Source: Christensenella timonensis
GTDB taxonomy: Bacteria; Bacillota; Clostridia; Christensenellales; Christensenellaceae
DNA length: 64,000 nucleotides
Direction of reading: 5' to 3'
NCBI RefSeq assembly: GCF_900087015.1
Contig: NZ_FLKP01000001.1
Coordinates: 186,001-250,000 of the forward strand
The notes under the pieces are model-generated. The model searched no databases. It worked only from the letters and a program-made list of their open reading frames with translations, and had not been told where the DNA came from. The position numbers and the translations under genes are program-made. Positions 8,256 through 17,264 of the stretch are shown here, in pieces (position 1 is the first letter of the stretch; each line of letters opens with the position of its first letter).

Positions 8256-8990
8256 TTATATCACGATGCCGCCGTTGGGGCTTATCACCTGCCCCGTAAT
8301 GAATTTGCTTTTCTCCTCGGCCAGGAACAGGATCGCCTGCGCGATATCGTCCGGCTCGCCGATGCAGCCGAGCGGCGTTTCTTCCTTCAGCCCTTCCTTT
8401 GTATCCGTATCGAGCGCAGCGTTCATCTGCGTTTCCACAACGCCGGGCGCGACACAGTTGACCTGTATGCCCGATGGGCCGACTTCTTTTGCGAGCGCTT
8501 TGGTAAAGCCGATCACCGCCGCCTTGGACGCCGAATAATGCACCTCGCAGGAAGCCCCGGCGATGCCCCAGATGGACGATACATTGACGATCTTGCCGCG
8601 TTTTTCGCTGATCATCTGTCCTAAGGCCGCCTGCGCGCAGTGGAACATCCCTTTGATATTGATATCGAACATCCGATCCCAGTCGCTCTCTGTAATATCC
8701 GAAAACAGCTTTTGCTGGGCGACCCCCGCGTTGTTCACCAACACATCCACGCGGGAAAACGCCTCGCGTGCATAAGCGAACATCTCGTCCACTTCCTCGC
8801 GTTTCGAGACATCCGCATACACCATCTCCGCCGAAGCGTGCAGCGCCCTAAGCGCGTCGCGCAGCTCGCGTGCATCCTGTTCATGCGTACGGTAATTGAC
8901 CAGGACATTATATCCCTCTTTTGCAAATGCCAGCGCCGTCGCGCGGCCGATCCCCCGCGAAGCGCCCGTAATGAGCACCGTCCTGTTCAT
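8256..8990 (-). CDS. ymfI: SDR oxidoreductase, probable elongation factor P 5-aminopentanone reductase
   Basis: A 244-residue short-chain dehydrogenase with TGASRGIG cofactor loop, NNAGV, and a catalytic YSASK. The run SSIWGIAGASCEVHYSASK and the C-terminal ITGQVISPNGGIVI are the pattern I know from clostridial YmfI-type proteins, which reduce the 5-aminopentanone group on elongation factor P, rather than from FabG of fatty acid synthesis. The neighbours give no independent support, since no efp lies in the window. AAAGGAT precedes the ATG, and a TATAAT box at 9020-9025 suggests its own promoter. Confidence 0.72.
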   Translation of the reverse strand: MNRTVLITGASRGIGRATALAFAKEGYNVLVNYRTHEQDARELRDALRALHASAEMVYADVSKREEVDEMFAYAREAFSRVDVLVNNAGVAQQKLFSDITESDWDRMFDINIKGMFHCAQAALGQMISEKRGKIVNVSSIWGIAGASCEVHYSASKAAVIGFTKALAKEVGPSGIQVNCVAPGVVETQMNAALDTDTKEGLKEETPLGCIGEPDDIAQAILFLAEEKSKFITGQVISPNGGIVI

Positions 8991-9052
8991 AGCAGCATCC
9001 TTTCCAAAGCTTACGCCTTATTATACCGCATCCCACTTTGAAAGAAAACATC

Positions 9053-9089
9053 AAAAAACAGGCGCGTCCACAAGAAGGGGCACGCCTGC
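9053..9089 (-). terminator. Intrinsic terminator of the GRE1-ABC transporter operon
   Basis: On the minus strand AGGCGTG pairs with CGCGCCT around a 14-base loop and is followed by six T residues, 24 bases after the binding-protein stop codon. Confidence 0.7.
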
Positions 9090-9112
9090 TTTCTGGATGA
9101 GCCGTCCTGTCC

Positions 9113-10315
9113 TTACTTCATGAGGGAAGCAATGTCGTCCGGGAGCGGCTGGTTATAGATCGCCGTCCAGGATTCAGCCAATGTTTCCTGCGTTACATTG
9201 ACCGGGTCGATCAGCACCATCTTCGGTACGCTTTCGCCGACCGCGTCAAGCGCGCCTGCGATCATGCAGTTATAACCCACGCTGTACGGCTGCTGTGCGC
9301 CGATGCCTTTGACCATGCCGCCTTCCGCCATGATCCTTGCCACGTTGTATCCGAGGTCAACGCAGGTCACGACGAAATCGTCGCCAAGTCCCACACTCTT
9401 CGCAGAGGAGATCACGCCTTCCGCCGGGACGTCCCACTGGGCATACGCGCCGTCAAGGTCAGGATACTTCGCAAAGACACCGTCTGCAAGGGCTGCGCAG
9501 TCTGTCGCTTCCGTGAATCCCTCCTGTGTCACGATCTCGATATCCGGGAAGTTCTTTTCGATATAATCGCGGAAGCCCTGGTCGCGCGCTTTGTTGCCGA
9601 GGTTGGGTGCCGTCCAGCTGAACATCGCGATCTTTCCCTTGCCGCCAAGCTGCTGCGCCATGTCTTTGGCACATTCCATGCCCGCGCCGTAGGTGTTCGT
9701 TGTAACCAGGCTGGCATAATCGTCTTCACCGAGGTTGGAATTGATGTTATCAAAATAAACCATGGATACACCGCTTGCCGCCGCGTCCTTTTCCTGTTGT
9801 GTCATCGCTTCCACATCCACCTGCATGATAATGACGATATCAGGATTCAATGCCAGCACGCTCTCAAGGTCGGTCGCCTGCTGTTCTGCCTTCCAGTCGC
9901 AGTTGGTCTGCGCTACGATCTCGATACCCAGTTCCCCTGCCGCCTTCGTTGCGCCGTCGATCACTGCCGCAGAATAAGATTCGCCCGTCGTATGCATGAC
10001 AAGCGCCGCTGTCAGCTTGCCTTCTTTGATCTTTGCCGCCTGCTCGTCCGTCAGTTTGAAATCGTTTACGCTGACCGGCTCCACCCCGTCAAAACGCACC
10101 ACCCATTCGTTTGGCGTTTCCATATCCGGCAGGTCGATACTTGCCCCCTCTGCCGCCGGTGCGGATGCTTCCGTGGTTTTTGTGGCCGCTGCCGATGATT
10201 CCGCCGGGGCGGACGACTGCGCCGGTGCAGACGACTCTGCCGGTGTGGACGCACACCCTGCAAAGCATGTCACTGCGAGCAACACTGCCAAAATGAGTCC
10301 TACTGTCTTTTTCAT
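9113..10315 (-). CDS. Sugar ABC transporter substrate-binding lipoprotein (SBP1)
   Basis: A 400-residue protein with a lipoprotein signal ending in the lipobox FAGC, so it is anchored at the outer face of the membrane. A low-complexity Ser/Ala/Pro/Glu/Thr linker follows (about residues 25-60), then a type I periplasmic-binding fold of the RbsB/sugar-sensing kind (ALVMHTTG, NPDIVIIMQVD, YFDNINSN). GGAGGAAG lies upstream of the ATG. It is the last gene of the GRE1 operon, behind the permease, and should deliver the GRE1 substrate or its precursor. The ligand is unknown; pentoses, polyols and similar small sugars are typical for the family. Confidence 0.88.
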   Translation of the reverse strand: MKKTVGLILAVLLAVTCFAGCASTPAESSAPAQSSAPAESSAAATKTTEASAPAAEGASIDLPDMETPNEWVVRFDGVEPVSVNDFKLTDEQAAKIKEGKLTAALVMHTTGESYSAAVIDGATKAAGELGIEIVAQTNCDWKAEQQATDLESVLALNPDIVIIMQVDVEAMTQQEKDAAASGVSMVYFDNINSNLGEDDYASLVTTNTYGAGMECAKDMAQQLGGKGKIAMFSWTAPNLGNKARDQGFRDYIEKNFPDIEIVTQEGFTEATDCAALADGVFAKYPDLDGAYAQWDVPAEGVISSAKSVGLGDDFVVTCVDLGYNVARIMAEGGMVKGIGAQQPYSVGYNCMIAGALDAVGESVPKMVLIDPVNVTQETLAESWTAIYNQPLPDDIASLMK

Positions 10316-10385
10316 TTTCTTCCTCCTGTTTTTCCTTATTTATATCAACCCCCGGCCTTACGCAGCCGGATGGATCGATCCATGC

Positions 10386-11357
10386 TTATTCTTTGCCTTT
10401 GCGCAGTGAGCTGATCGTTCCCAGCGCGGTCGCCGCAATCACGACGATACCCCGGATGATCATTTGCTGCGAAGCGGACATGCCCGCAATGACCAGGCCG
10501 TTGTCGATCATCGCCATCATCCATGCGCCGACAAAGGTTCCCACGATCGTCGCCACGCCGCCGTTCATGCTTGTGCCGCCCAGCACCACCGCTGCGATGA
10601 CGTTCATTTCCGCGCCGTCGCCGTATACGTAGTTCGCCGCCTCCAGCCTTGCCGAGTAAAGGATACCTGCAAAGCTTGAAAAAAGTCCGCTTAGGAGCAT
10701 GACCTTCAGCTTAATGTCCTTGACGTTCACGCCCGAATACCGCGCCGCCTGTTCGTTTCCGCCCACGGCCAGTACCTTTGGCCCGAACGGTATTTTCTTC
10801 AATAATATGAATGCGATGATAAGGCAGACGATACACCAGATGATCATGACCGGGATGCCGAATACCGTGCCGTTCCCAAACACTTCCGAATAGGTTTTGT
10901 CATAAATGGGGATGGACTGCGAATTCGCCACCCACATGGAAAGGCCTTTTAAAATTGTCATCGTACCAATGGTGATCAAAAATGAAGGAAGCCCGGTCCC
11001 CACAAGGATCCCGCCGTTTATAAGGCCGATGAGCGCCCCTGTCCCCAATGCAGCCAGGACTGCCACAAACGCGTTTCCGCCGCTTTGCATCACGAGCGCC
11101 GCCACAATGCCCGACATAGCGACGTTCGCGCCCACTGTAAGGTCGATCTGCCCGCAACCGATCACGAACACCATGCCAAAGCACATGATACCGATCGTAC
11201 TCATCTGCCGGAGGATGTTCACCTGGTTGATCGGTTTTAAGAATCCCGTATCCCCGAGCAAGATCGTAAAGACCAGGAATGCCACCACGATCGCGATATA
11301 CACGATCCCTTTTTGTAAATCAAACTTCTTCCATAAACTTTTACTGCTGGACTGCAT
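10386..11357 (-). CDS. Sugar ABC transporter permease, RbsC family
   Basis: A 323-residue membrane protein with the BPD_transp_2 layout: about ten helices, the conserved GQIDLTVGANVAMSG loop and the late GGTSMNGG motif contacting the ATPase. It forms the membrane channel, presumably as a homodimer, since the operon has only one permease gene. Its start overlaps the ATPase stop by 17 bases, showing translational coupling. It lies between ATPase and binding protein, as in rbs operons. Confidence 0.9.
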   Translation of the reverse strand: MQSSSKSLWKKFDLQKGIVYIAIVVAFLVFTILLGDTGFLKPINQVNILRQMSTIGIMCFGMVFVIGCGQIDLTVGANVAMSGIVAALVMQSGGNAFVAVLAALGTGALIGLINGGILVGTGLPSFLITIGTMTILKGLSMWVANSQSIPIYDKTYSEVFGNGTVFGIPVMIIWCIVCLIIAFILLKKIPFGPKVLAVGGNEQAARYSGVNVKDIKLKVMLLSGLFSSFAGILYSARLEAANYVYGDGAEMNVIAAVVLGGTSMNGGVATIVGTFVGAWMMAMIDNGLVIAGMSASQQMIIRGIVVIAATALGTISSLRKGKE

Positions 11358-12837
11358 TTTGCAAAACCTCCTCTGTCCCTATTTCTTCATGCCTTAACTC
11401 ATTGATGATCCTGCCTTTTTTCAGGATATAGATCCTGTCGCATACCGCCATCAATTCCTGCAGTTCCGACGAAACAAAAATCGCCCCATTCCCCTCGTTG
11501 GTAAATTTGCGTATCGTTGCAATCAATTCTTTTTTGGAACTGATATCCACGCCTGCCGTCGGTTCATCCAAAAGCATGATCTTCATATCCGAGCGCAGCC
11601 ACTTGGAAACGACGATCTTCTGTTGGTTCCCGCCGGATAAAAGCCGTATCATCTGGTCGATCGAATCCGTTTTGACCGCAAGTTCGTCGATACTGTATTT
11701 GGTCGCCTGTTCCATCTTTTTCTGGTCCAGGAACGGTCCCTTTTTCATTTTTCCCAAAACGGGAAGCGTCAGGTTGTCCTTTACCGAGTGCATAAGCACC
11801 AGGCCCTGCGTACGCCTGTCCTCCGGTACGAGGCCGAACCCTGCCCGAATGGCGTCCTGCACGGACTTGACGGATGTTTGCGCCCCCTGTACGGTGACCT
11901 TTCCCCCCTGCGCCCTGCGGATGCCGAAAAGCGTTTCCAATATTTCCGTACGGCCGCTGCTCAAAAGCCCGGCAAAGCCGATCACCTCGCCCTTGTGCAG
12001 CCGGAATGAGATATCCCTGATCCAACCGTCTACCTGCAGGCCAGCTACCTCCAAAAGCGTTTCATCAAAGGTATCCTGAAGCGGCGGATGCCATTCAAAA
12101 GACGTACTGTTTTCTTCGCCCATCATGTGCGTGATCATTTTCTCGATGGATAATTCCCGGCCATTAAGCTCCGCTACGATCTGTCCGTCGCGCAAAATGG
12201 TCACGCTGTCTGCGATAGACATGATCTCGTTCATGCGGTGCGAGATATAGATGATGCCAATCCCTTGCTGCTTTAAGTTCTCAATGATACGGAACAGGTT
12301 TTCTACTTCCTTGGTGGAAAGCGAAGCGGTTGGCTCGTCCATGACGAGGATGCGTGCATCCCCGGAAAGCGCCTTTACGATCTCTACCATCTGCCGTTCC
12401 CCAACGGTCAGCTTCCCAAGCGTCGTATCCGGGTCGATATCCACACCCAGCAGCTCAAGGAGCTTAAGCGCACGTTTGCGCATGTCCGCTTTGTCGAGGA
12501 TACATTTGTGCTTCAACACCTCGTTGTTCAGGAAAATATTTTCTGTGACGGTCAGCGTCAGTACGCTGCTCATCTCCTGGAAAATCATGGCGATCCCATG
12601 TTTGAAGGCGTCTTTGTAACTTTTGAAATCCACTTCTTCCCCACAGAACGTCATGCTGCCATCGTCGCGTGTATATACGCCTGTGAGTATCTTCATCAGC
12701 GTACTCTTACCCGCGCCGTTCCCTCCGACCAATGCATGTACCTTGCCCGCATAAACATCAAAATTCACATTTTTCAAGACCTCATTCCCAAAAAAGCTTT
12801 TCGTGATGTTCTCAAGCTTCATAATGCATTTTTCCAT
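11341..12837 (-). CDS. Sugar ABC transporter ATP-binding protein, RbsA/MglA family
   Basis: A 498-residue double ATPase. The first nucleotide-binding domain has Walker A GGNGAGKST, signature LTVGERQM and Walker B ILVMDEPTA. The second, degenerate in Walker A as usual for this family, has LLSGGNQQK and MLLDEPTAGVD. It powers import by the adjacent permease. ATG at 12837 follows GGAGGG at the right spacing, so the alternative TTG at 12855 is rejected. A hairpin GGGACG/CGTCCC in the 110-base gap before it may stabilise or process the mRNA. Confidence 0.92.
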   Translation of the reverse strand: MEKCIMKLENITKSFFGNEVLKNVNFDVYAGKVHALVGGNGAGKSTLMKILTGVYTRDDGSMTFCGEEVDFKSYKDAFKHGIAMIFQEMSSVLTLTVTENIFLNNEVLKHKCILDKADMRKRALKLLELLGVDIDPDTTLGKLTVGERQMVEIVKALSGDARILVMDEPTASLSTKEVENLFRIIENLKQQGIGIIYISHRMNEIMSIADSVTILRDGQIVAELNGRELSIEKMITHMMGEENSTSFEWHPPLQDTFDETLLEVAGLQVDGWIRDISFRLHKGEVIGFAGLLSSGRTEILETLFGIRRAQGGKVTVQGAQTSVKSVQDAIRAGFGLVPEDRRTQGLVLMHSVKDNLTLPVLGKMKKGPFLDQKKMEQATKYSIDELAVKTDSIDQMIRLLSGGNQQKIVVSKWLRSDMKIMLLDEPTAGVDISSKKELIATIRKFTNEGNGAIFVSSELQELMAVCDRIYILKKGRIINELRHEEIGTEEVLQNAVQQ

Positions 12838-12947
12838 ATTTGCAGTTCCCTCCAATGCTCCAAAATTTTATAAAAACGGTACACAAACCCGGGGGACGTT
12901 TCCCGTCCCTCTTTTCCTGTATCCTGTTGTGCCGTAAAATGTATCGC

Positions 12948-13850
12948 TTATCCGCCCACCACGCACACAAGGCCCGCTTCCCGTACCTGCTGTGCGAGCG
13001 GCTCGACCTCCTTGCGGTCAAGCGTCCCGATATCTGCCAGCGCATATTCCATGTCGAGCGCCTGGTATTTATAACTGCCCAGTTGGTGGAAAGGCAGCAA
13101 GTCGATCCGCCCAATATCATTTTCCTGCGCCAGCGCGACCACCTGTCCGATGAATTCGCGCGACTGGTTGAAGCCCGGGATGACCGGGCAGCGCAGCCGG
13201 ACTTTTTTCCCTTTTTTCCGCAGCCTCTTCAAATTTTCCAATATATGTCCCAGCGGATAACCGGAGAACGTGCTGAATTGCATTTCATCCAGCGTCTTAA
13301 TATCGAACAATACCTCCCCTGCATATTCAAGAGCCCACCAGAACTGCTCCCACGGAGCCGCACCGCACGTTTCCACCGCAGTGTCGATGAACTCCGTGCC
13401 GCACCGCCTGATGCACTCCCGTACGAAATCCGGCTGCATCGTCGCTTCCCCGCCTGAGAAGGTGGCGCCGCCCTCGGAACGGACGTAATATTCGCTATCC
13501 TTTTGTATCTCGGCCATTACCTCGTCCACCGTCATATCCTGCCCGAACAGTGTCCGTGCATCGTAAAAACATTTGCTTACGCATGCCCCGCAGTTTATGC
13601 ACAAAGCCCTGTCCGTGACGACCTCGCCGCCCGCCGCAGATATCGCCCCCTGCGGGCAGGCCGGGATGCACCGTCCGCATTGCAGGCACTTGTGCTTGCT
13701 GAACGCCAGCTGGTTCTGCATCGATTGGGATTCCGGGTTGCAGCACCACGGACAGCTTAGGGGACAGCCCTTCAAAAAAATGATGGTGCGTATCCCCAGC
13801 CCGTCGTGCATGTGGTAGCGTTCTATATTGTAGATTTTTCCTTTTATCAT
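12948..13850 (-). CDS. Glycyl radical enzyme activating enzyme (AE1), partner of GRE1
   Basis: A 300-residue radical SAM protein. Cys29-x3-Cys33-x2-Cys36 binds the SAM cluster. Two ferredoxin-like motifs, CLQCGRCIPAC and CINCGACVSKC, bind two more [4Fe-4S] clusters, as in eliminase activases but not in the short PFL activase. It uses SAM and an electron to abstract hydrogen from the active glycine of its partner. It begins 14 bases after GRE1, which identifies its target. GGGGAGCAGG precedes the ATG. Confidence 0.92.
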   Translation of the reverse strand: MIKGKIYNIERYHMHDGLGIRTIIFLKGCPLSCPWCCNPESQSMQNQLAFSKHKCLQCGRCIPACPQGAISAAGGEVVTDRALCINCGACVSKCFYDARTLFGQDMTVDEVMAEIQKDSEYYVRSEGGATFSGGEATMQPDFVRECIRRCGTEFIDTAVETCGAAPWEQFWWALEYAGEVLFDIKTLDEMQFSTFSGYPLGHILENLKRLRKKGKKVRLRCPVIPGFNQSREFIGQVVALAQENDIGRIDLLPFHQLGSYKYQALDMEYALADIGTLDRKEVEPLAQQVREAGLVCVVGG

Positions 13851-13864
13851 CCTGCTCCCCGCCT

Positions 13865-16339
13865 TCAGATCGTGTGGACGGTCCGCGCGATGATGTCGTC
13901 CTGCAATGCTTCGTCAATGGCCGTAAACAGGGCGCTGTATCCCGCAACGCGCACCATCAGGTCTTTGTACTTTTCCGGATTTTCCTTGGCTTCTTTGAGT
14001 ACCTTCGTGTCGATCATATTGAACTGGATGTGCTGCCCTTTGAAATCACCTAAATAGGTGCGCAGCATGGCGATGAACCGTTCCCGCGCTTCCGGCGTTT
14101 CGATCGTCTTGGGGTCGACGCGCATGTTGTAAAGCGTCCCGCCGGAAAGCAGCAGGTTGGGTATCTTACCCACCGACTTTAAGGCCGCCGTGGGCCCGTT
14201 GATATCTGTCCCGTGCATGGGGGAGGTCGTGTCCGCAAGCGGTTCCCCGCTCTTCCGCCCGTCGGGCGTCGCACCGACGATCTCTCCTAAGGGCACGTTG
14301 GAGGAAACCGTGTTCGCCGAAGGCACCCATACGCCGCCAATGGGGCCGCGCCCATAGCGCGTGGTATGGTATTTGACTTCCTCTTCAAATACGAAGTTTA
14401 AATAGTCGCTCATGATGCCGTCCACATAATCGTCGTCATTTCCATATTTGGGCGCTTTCAGCAGCATCTGCCGGATCTCTTCGCCGCTGGGCGTGGTGGC
14501 CATATCCCCAAAGTTCGTCTTGAGCGCATGCATCAGTTCTTTTCCGCTGACCACCCGGTCGTCAAACACCAGCTTTTTGACTGCCGCAAGGGAATTGCCC
14601 GTATTTGCAACGCCCATGTAGAGCGGGCCGCAGAAATCATAGACCGCGCCGCCCTCCTTGACCGTCTTGCCCCGCTCGATGCAGTCGTCGATCAGCATGG
14701 ACATCAGCGGATCGGCAATTCCAAACTCCGTCGCCAAGTCGAGCGTATTGTCATAGATCACGTGCTGGCGGATATAGTAGCGCATTTGCTCCTTGAACGC
14801 TTCATACAGCTCGTCATAGCTTTTGAAGGTCGTAAGGTCGCCGCTTCCCTTGTGCGGGCACTTGCCTGTCCGCGGGTCTGTCCCGCCGTTCATCGCCAGC
14901 TCCAGCGCTTTTGTCATGTTGACGAATGCCGCTCCGTCCGGGCGGTTGCTCTGCTTGCCCTCGATAAGCGGTTCGCCGCAGCCCACGCACGAATAGTCGT
15001 ATGCATCCTGTAGGGATACCCCGCGGTTCACCAGCGCTAAGATATAGTTCTCATCGCTGTAATAGGCTGGTTGTCCGCCGCCCAGTTTATTGACGTCCAG
15101 TATAGCGTTCATGTAACGGTTTGAAGCCCGGTCGTGGTACCTTGCCGACATCGGGTTATTGAGCTGCATGATGGCCTGGCATTCCAAAATCAGGTAGGTC
15201 ATCTCATTGGTCGCGTCGCGCCCAAAACGGTCCTGCCCGCCGATCGTCATGTTCTGCGCCACTACATAGCCGCGGAACGACGCCGTACTCTGCCAATCGA
15301 GCACACGCGTGATCTGGAACATCTTGAGCATCATATTGGAAAACAGCTCCTTGATCCCGTCCTCGCCCACGCCGTCTTTTATTGCCTTTTGGTAGTAGGG
15401 GTAAAGCTTCTGATCCACCCGCCCGAATGAAAATGCGCTGCCGTTCCCTTCGATATTAAGCACAAGGTTGGTAAAAAACATCGACTGGATCGCTTCGTGG
15501 ATATCACGCGCCGGCTCCATCGGTACATGGGCGCAGACGTCTGCGATCTTAAGCAGCTCCTGTTTGCGCTGCCCATCCGTTTCTTTGTCCGCCAGTTCCC
15601 GTGCCAGCGCAGCATAGCGCCCCGCAAACAGCTCGATGCTGTCGCAGTTTAATAGCACCGACTGCAAAAACGGCAGTTTGTTTAGGTCGTCTACGACAGA
15701 AAGGTCAAGCGCCCCGATCGCCTTTTCCGCCCGCTTGCGGAAATTTTTGATCCCTTCCCGCAGCACCCTTTCCAAATTGACCGTGACATGCCCTTCCGCA
15801 CAGATGATCAGGTAGTCCGTATCGATCATGCCGATCTCATACGCTTCCCACGCCTCTGCCGGTATCCTTGCAAGCACATGGTCTTTGTGCGTCTTGCCCT
15901 TCCAGTAGGGCGCGATCTCGCGGATCACCTTTTCGTCTTCCGGTTTGATGATAAATTTATCCCCCGGGCGTTTCTCAAAGCGGTATGGTTTGCCGTCAAG
16001 CTCCTCGATGAACCAATCGATCGCATAATCGGGGTAGACCTGTGCACAGCGGTCGCGCGTGCCGATCTCTCCCACGATCAGCTCCCCGTCCAGGATACGG
16101 ATATCCAGGTTTTCCAGTACATTCCTAAGCGCCTTTGCCCTCCGTAATACGACAGGTTCGCCCTCCGTCTGCATATAGCTTTGCGTAACGAGCCGCGCGC
16201 GCGACGATTCAATCTGTGGTACCGCTTCAAAGATCCTGCTGCGCAGCTTGTCGAGCCGTGCGCTGCGATAAACGGTACGCCCTTCAAATACCGCTCCCGT
16301 ATCCACCGGTTTTGTTCCTTTAACATCGTTATACTGCAT
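13865..16339 (-). CDS. Glycyl radical enzyme GRE1 (PFL-like C-O/C-X lyase family, substrate unknown)
   Basis: An 824-residue enzyme with the PFL domain, thiyl Cys454 in YSCVGCGEP with partner Glu456, and the glycyl radical motif RVAGYSA with Gly800 near the C-terminus. The Cys-x-Glu-Pro arrangement marks the eliminase/dehydratase branch and excludes true pyruvate formate-lyase, which uses two adjacent cysteines. Glycerol dehydratase has His-Ser in the loop before FGR(F)D; here the loop reads GNGSAFSFGR, so that His-Ser pair is lost. The Asp after the catalytic loop appears as PDGAA. GGAGGG precedes the ATG. It is the first gene of an operon with its activase and a sugar ABC importer. The substrate is probably a small polyol or sugar, but it cannot be named. 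Confidence 0.9.
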   Translation of the reverse strand: MQYNDVKGTKPVDTGAVFEGRTVYRSARLDKLRSRIFEAVPQIESSRARLVTQSYMQTEGEPVVLRRAKALRNVLENLDIRILDGELIVGEIGTRDRCAQVYPDYAIDWFIEELDGKPYRFEKRPGDKFIIKPEDEKVIREIAPYWKGKTHKDHVLARIPAEAWEAYEIGMIDTDYLIICAEGHVTVNLERVLREGIKNFRKRAEKAIGALDLSVVDDLNKLPFLQSVLLNCDSIELFAGRYAALARELADKETDGQRKQELLKIADVCAHVPMEPARDIHEAIQSMFFTNLVLNIEGNGSAFSFGRVDQKLYPYYQKAIKDGVGEDGIKELFSNMMLKMFQITRVLDWQSTASFRGYVVAQNMTIGGQDRFGRDATNEMTYLILECQAIMQLNNPMSARYHDRASNRYMNAILDVNKLGGGQPAYYSDENYILALVNRGVSLQDAYDYSCVGCGEPLIEGKQSNRPDGAAFVNMTKALELAMNGGTDPRTGKCPHKGSGDLTTFKSYDELYEAFKEQMRYYIRQHVIYDNTLDLATEFGIADPLMSMLIDDCIERGKTVKEGGAVYDFCGPLYMGVANTGNSLAAVKKLVFDDRVVSGKELMHALKTNFGDMATTPSGEEIRQMLLKAPKYGNDDDYVDGIMSDYLNFVFEEEVKYHTTRYGRGPIGGVWVPSANTVSSNVPLGEIVGATPDGRKSGEPLADTTSPMHGTDINGPTAALKSVGKIPNLLLSGGTLYNMRVDPKTIETPEARERFIAMLRTYLGDFKGQHIQFNMIDTKVLKEAKENPEKYKDLMVRVAGYSALFTAIDEALQDDIIARTVHTI

Positions 16340-16493
16340 ATGTGCTCCCTCCGTTCTCTCGCCGTTCCCCCATCCATGCGGGGTTTCCTGTTCCCATCAA
16401 ACGAATTGTTCTGTTATCAATGCCTGAATATTACGTTTGTATGATATGCTTTGAACGAAAAAGATTACATTTTCGGTCATCACAAAAACGCAT

Positions 16494-16516
16494 AAAAAAA
16501 ACGCCTGGCAGGCGCT
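16494..16516 (-). promoter_or_regulatory. Terminator-like hairpin in the GRE1 leader (possible attenuator)
   Basis: On the minus strand GCGCC TGCCA GGCGT is followed by seven T residues, about 60 bases downstream of the predicted transcription start and 155 bases before the GRE1 start codon. The stem is only five pairs, so read-through is expected. Confidence 0.4.
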
Positions 16517-16575
16517 GAATAGTCAAGATATCGATTGAACGGGAAATTAAACTATATGATGCAAGCTTTATAAAA

Positions 16576-16604
16576 ATAATAGTCCCTTTTTAAAAAATTG
16601 TCAA
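16576..16604 (-). promoter_or_regulatory. Sigma-A promoter of the GRE1 operon
   Basis: On the minus strand a perfect TTGACA (16604-16599), a 17-base spacer and TATTAT (16581-16576). It opens a 230-base leader before GRE1. Apart from this promoter, the leader hairpin and a terminator, the gap 16340-16696 shows no gene. Confidence 0.75.
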
Positions 16605-16652
16605 TCTTGTATATATTTATTTCACATATGTGTAATTCGTTGACCCGGCCAT

Positions 16653-16681
16653 AAAAAAAGGCTTCCCCCACCGGAAAGCCC
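16653..16681 (-). terminator. Intrinsic terminator after the kinase/ECF S component genes
   Basis: On the minus strand GGCTTTCC pairs imperfectly with GGGGAAGCC around a short loop, then seven T residues follow, 16 bases beyond the ECF S component stop. Confidence 0.75.
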
Positions 16682-16696
16682 TTTGCACTTCTTTGT

Positions 16697-17236
16697 TTAT
16701 GCCGTTTTTGCCTTGAGTTCCCTGTCAAACTGCCACCCCGTCTTTTTCAGCAGCAGAACCAAAACCGGAATCACGACGATCTGGATGATAATACCCGGCA
16801 GCGCGACCACAAACGAATTGGTCAGGAATATTTCAAAGCTGTATGGCGTGCCCGCCATACCAAGCAGGATCGTGTTCAATATCCCCGATACGACCCGTCC
16901 CGCGAGCATTGCGCCAATGAGCGCCAGATACACGTTCACCCTGCGGTACAAAAGCCCGCTGACGATGCCGTATACGCACAGCTCGAACATCATGACCAGC
17001 CCCACCGGGTAAAGCGGCGGCATCCCCGTCGCAAAGGACGATAAGAGCGGCAGTATAAAACCGCAGATCCCGCCGTATTTCCAGCCGCAGATCAGCCCGC
17101 ACACCAGCACCGGGATGTGCATGGGCAGGAATACCTGTCCCGCTGCCGCCCCAAACGCGTGGAACACCATGGGCAGCAAAAGCCCTGCCGCAAGGCACAG
17201 CGCCGCCGCTACCAACTTCTTTGTTTCATTCTTCAT
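16697..17236 (-). CDS. ECF transporter S component (substrate-binding membrane subunit)
   Basis: A 179-residue protein with about five or six membrane helices and the layout of S components: basic N-terminus, AALCLAAGLLLPMVFHAFG first helix, MHIPVLVCGLICG in helix 2, and a short positive tail. S components capture a vitamin or nucleobase-like solute and dock on a shared EcfAA'T energising module, which is not in this window. It is 28 bases behind a P-loop kinase gene and ends the transcript. A kinase that traps the imported compound is a common arrangement, but the solute is unknown. Confidence 0.75.
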   Translation of the reverse strand: MKNETKKLVAAALCLAAGLLLPMVFHAFGAAAGQVFLPMHIPVLVCGLICGWKYGGICGFILPLLSSFATGMPPLYPVGLVMMFELCVYGIVSGLLYRRVNVYLALIGAMLAGRVVSGILNTILLGMAGTPYSFEIFLTNSFVVALPGIIIQIVVIPVLVLLLKKTGWQFDRELKAKTA

Positions 17237-17264
17237 TTCTTCTCCCTCTCTTTTCCAATTTATT

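Noticed and set aside
12841-12855. TTG at 12855 as start of the ABC ATPase
   Set aside because: The GGAGGG ribosome site lies downstream of it and is correctly spaced for the ATG at 12837.
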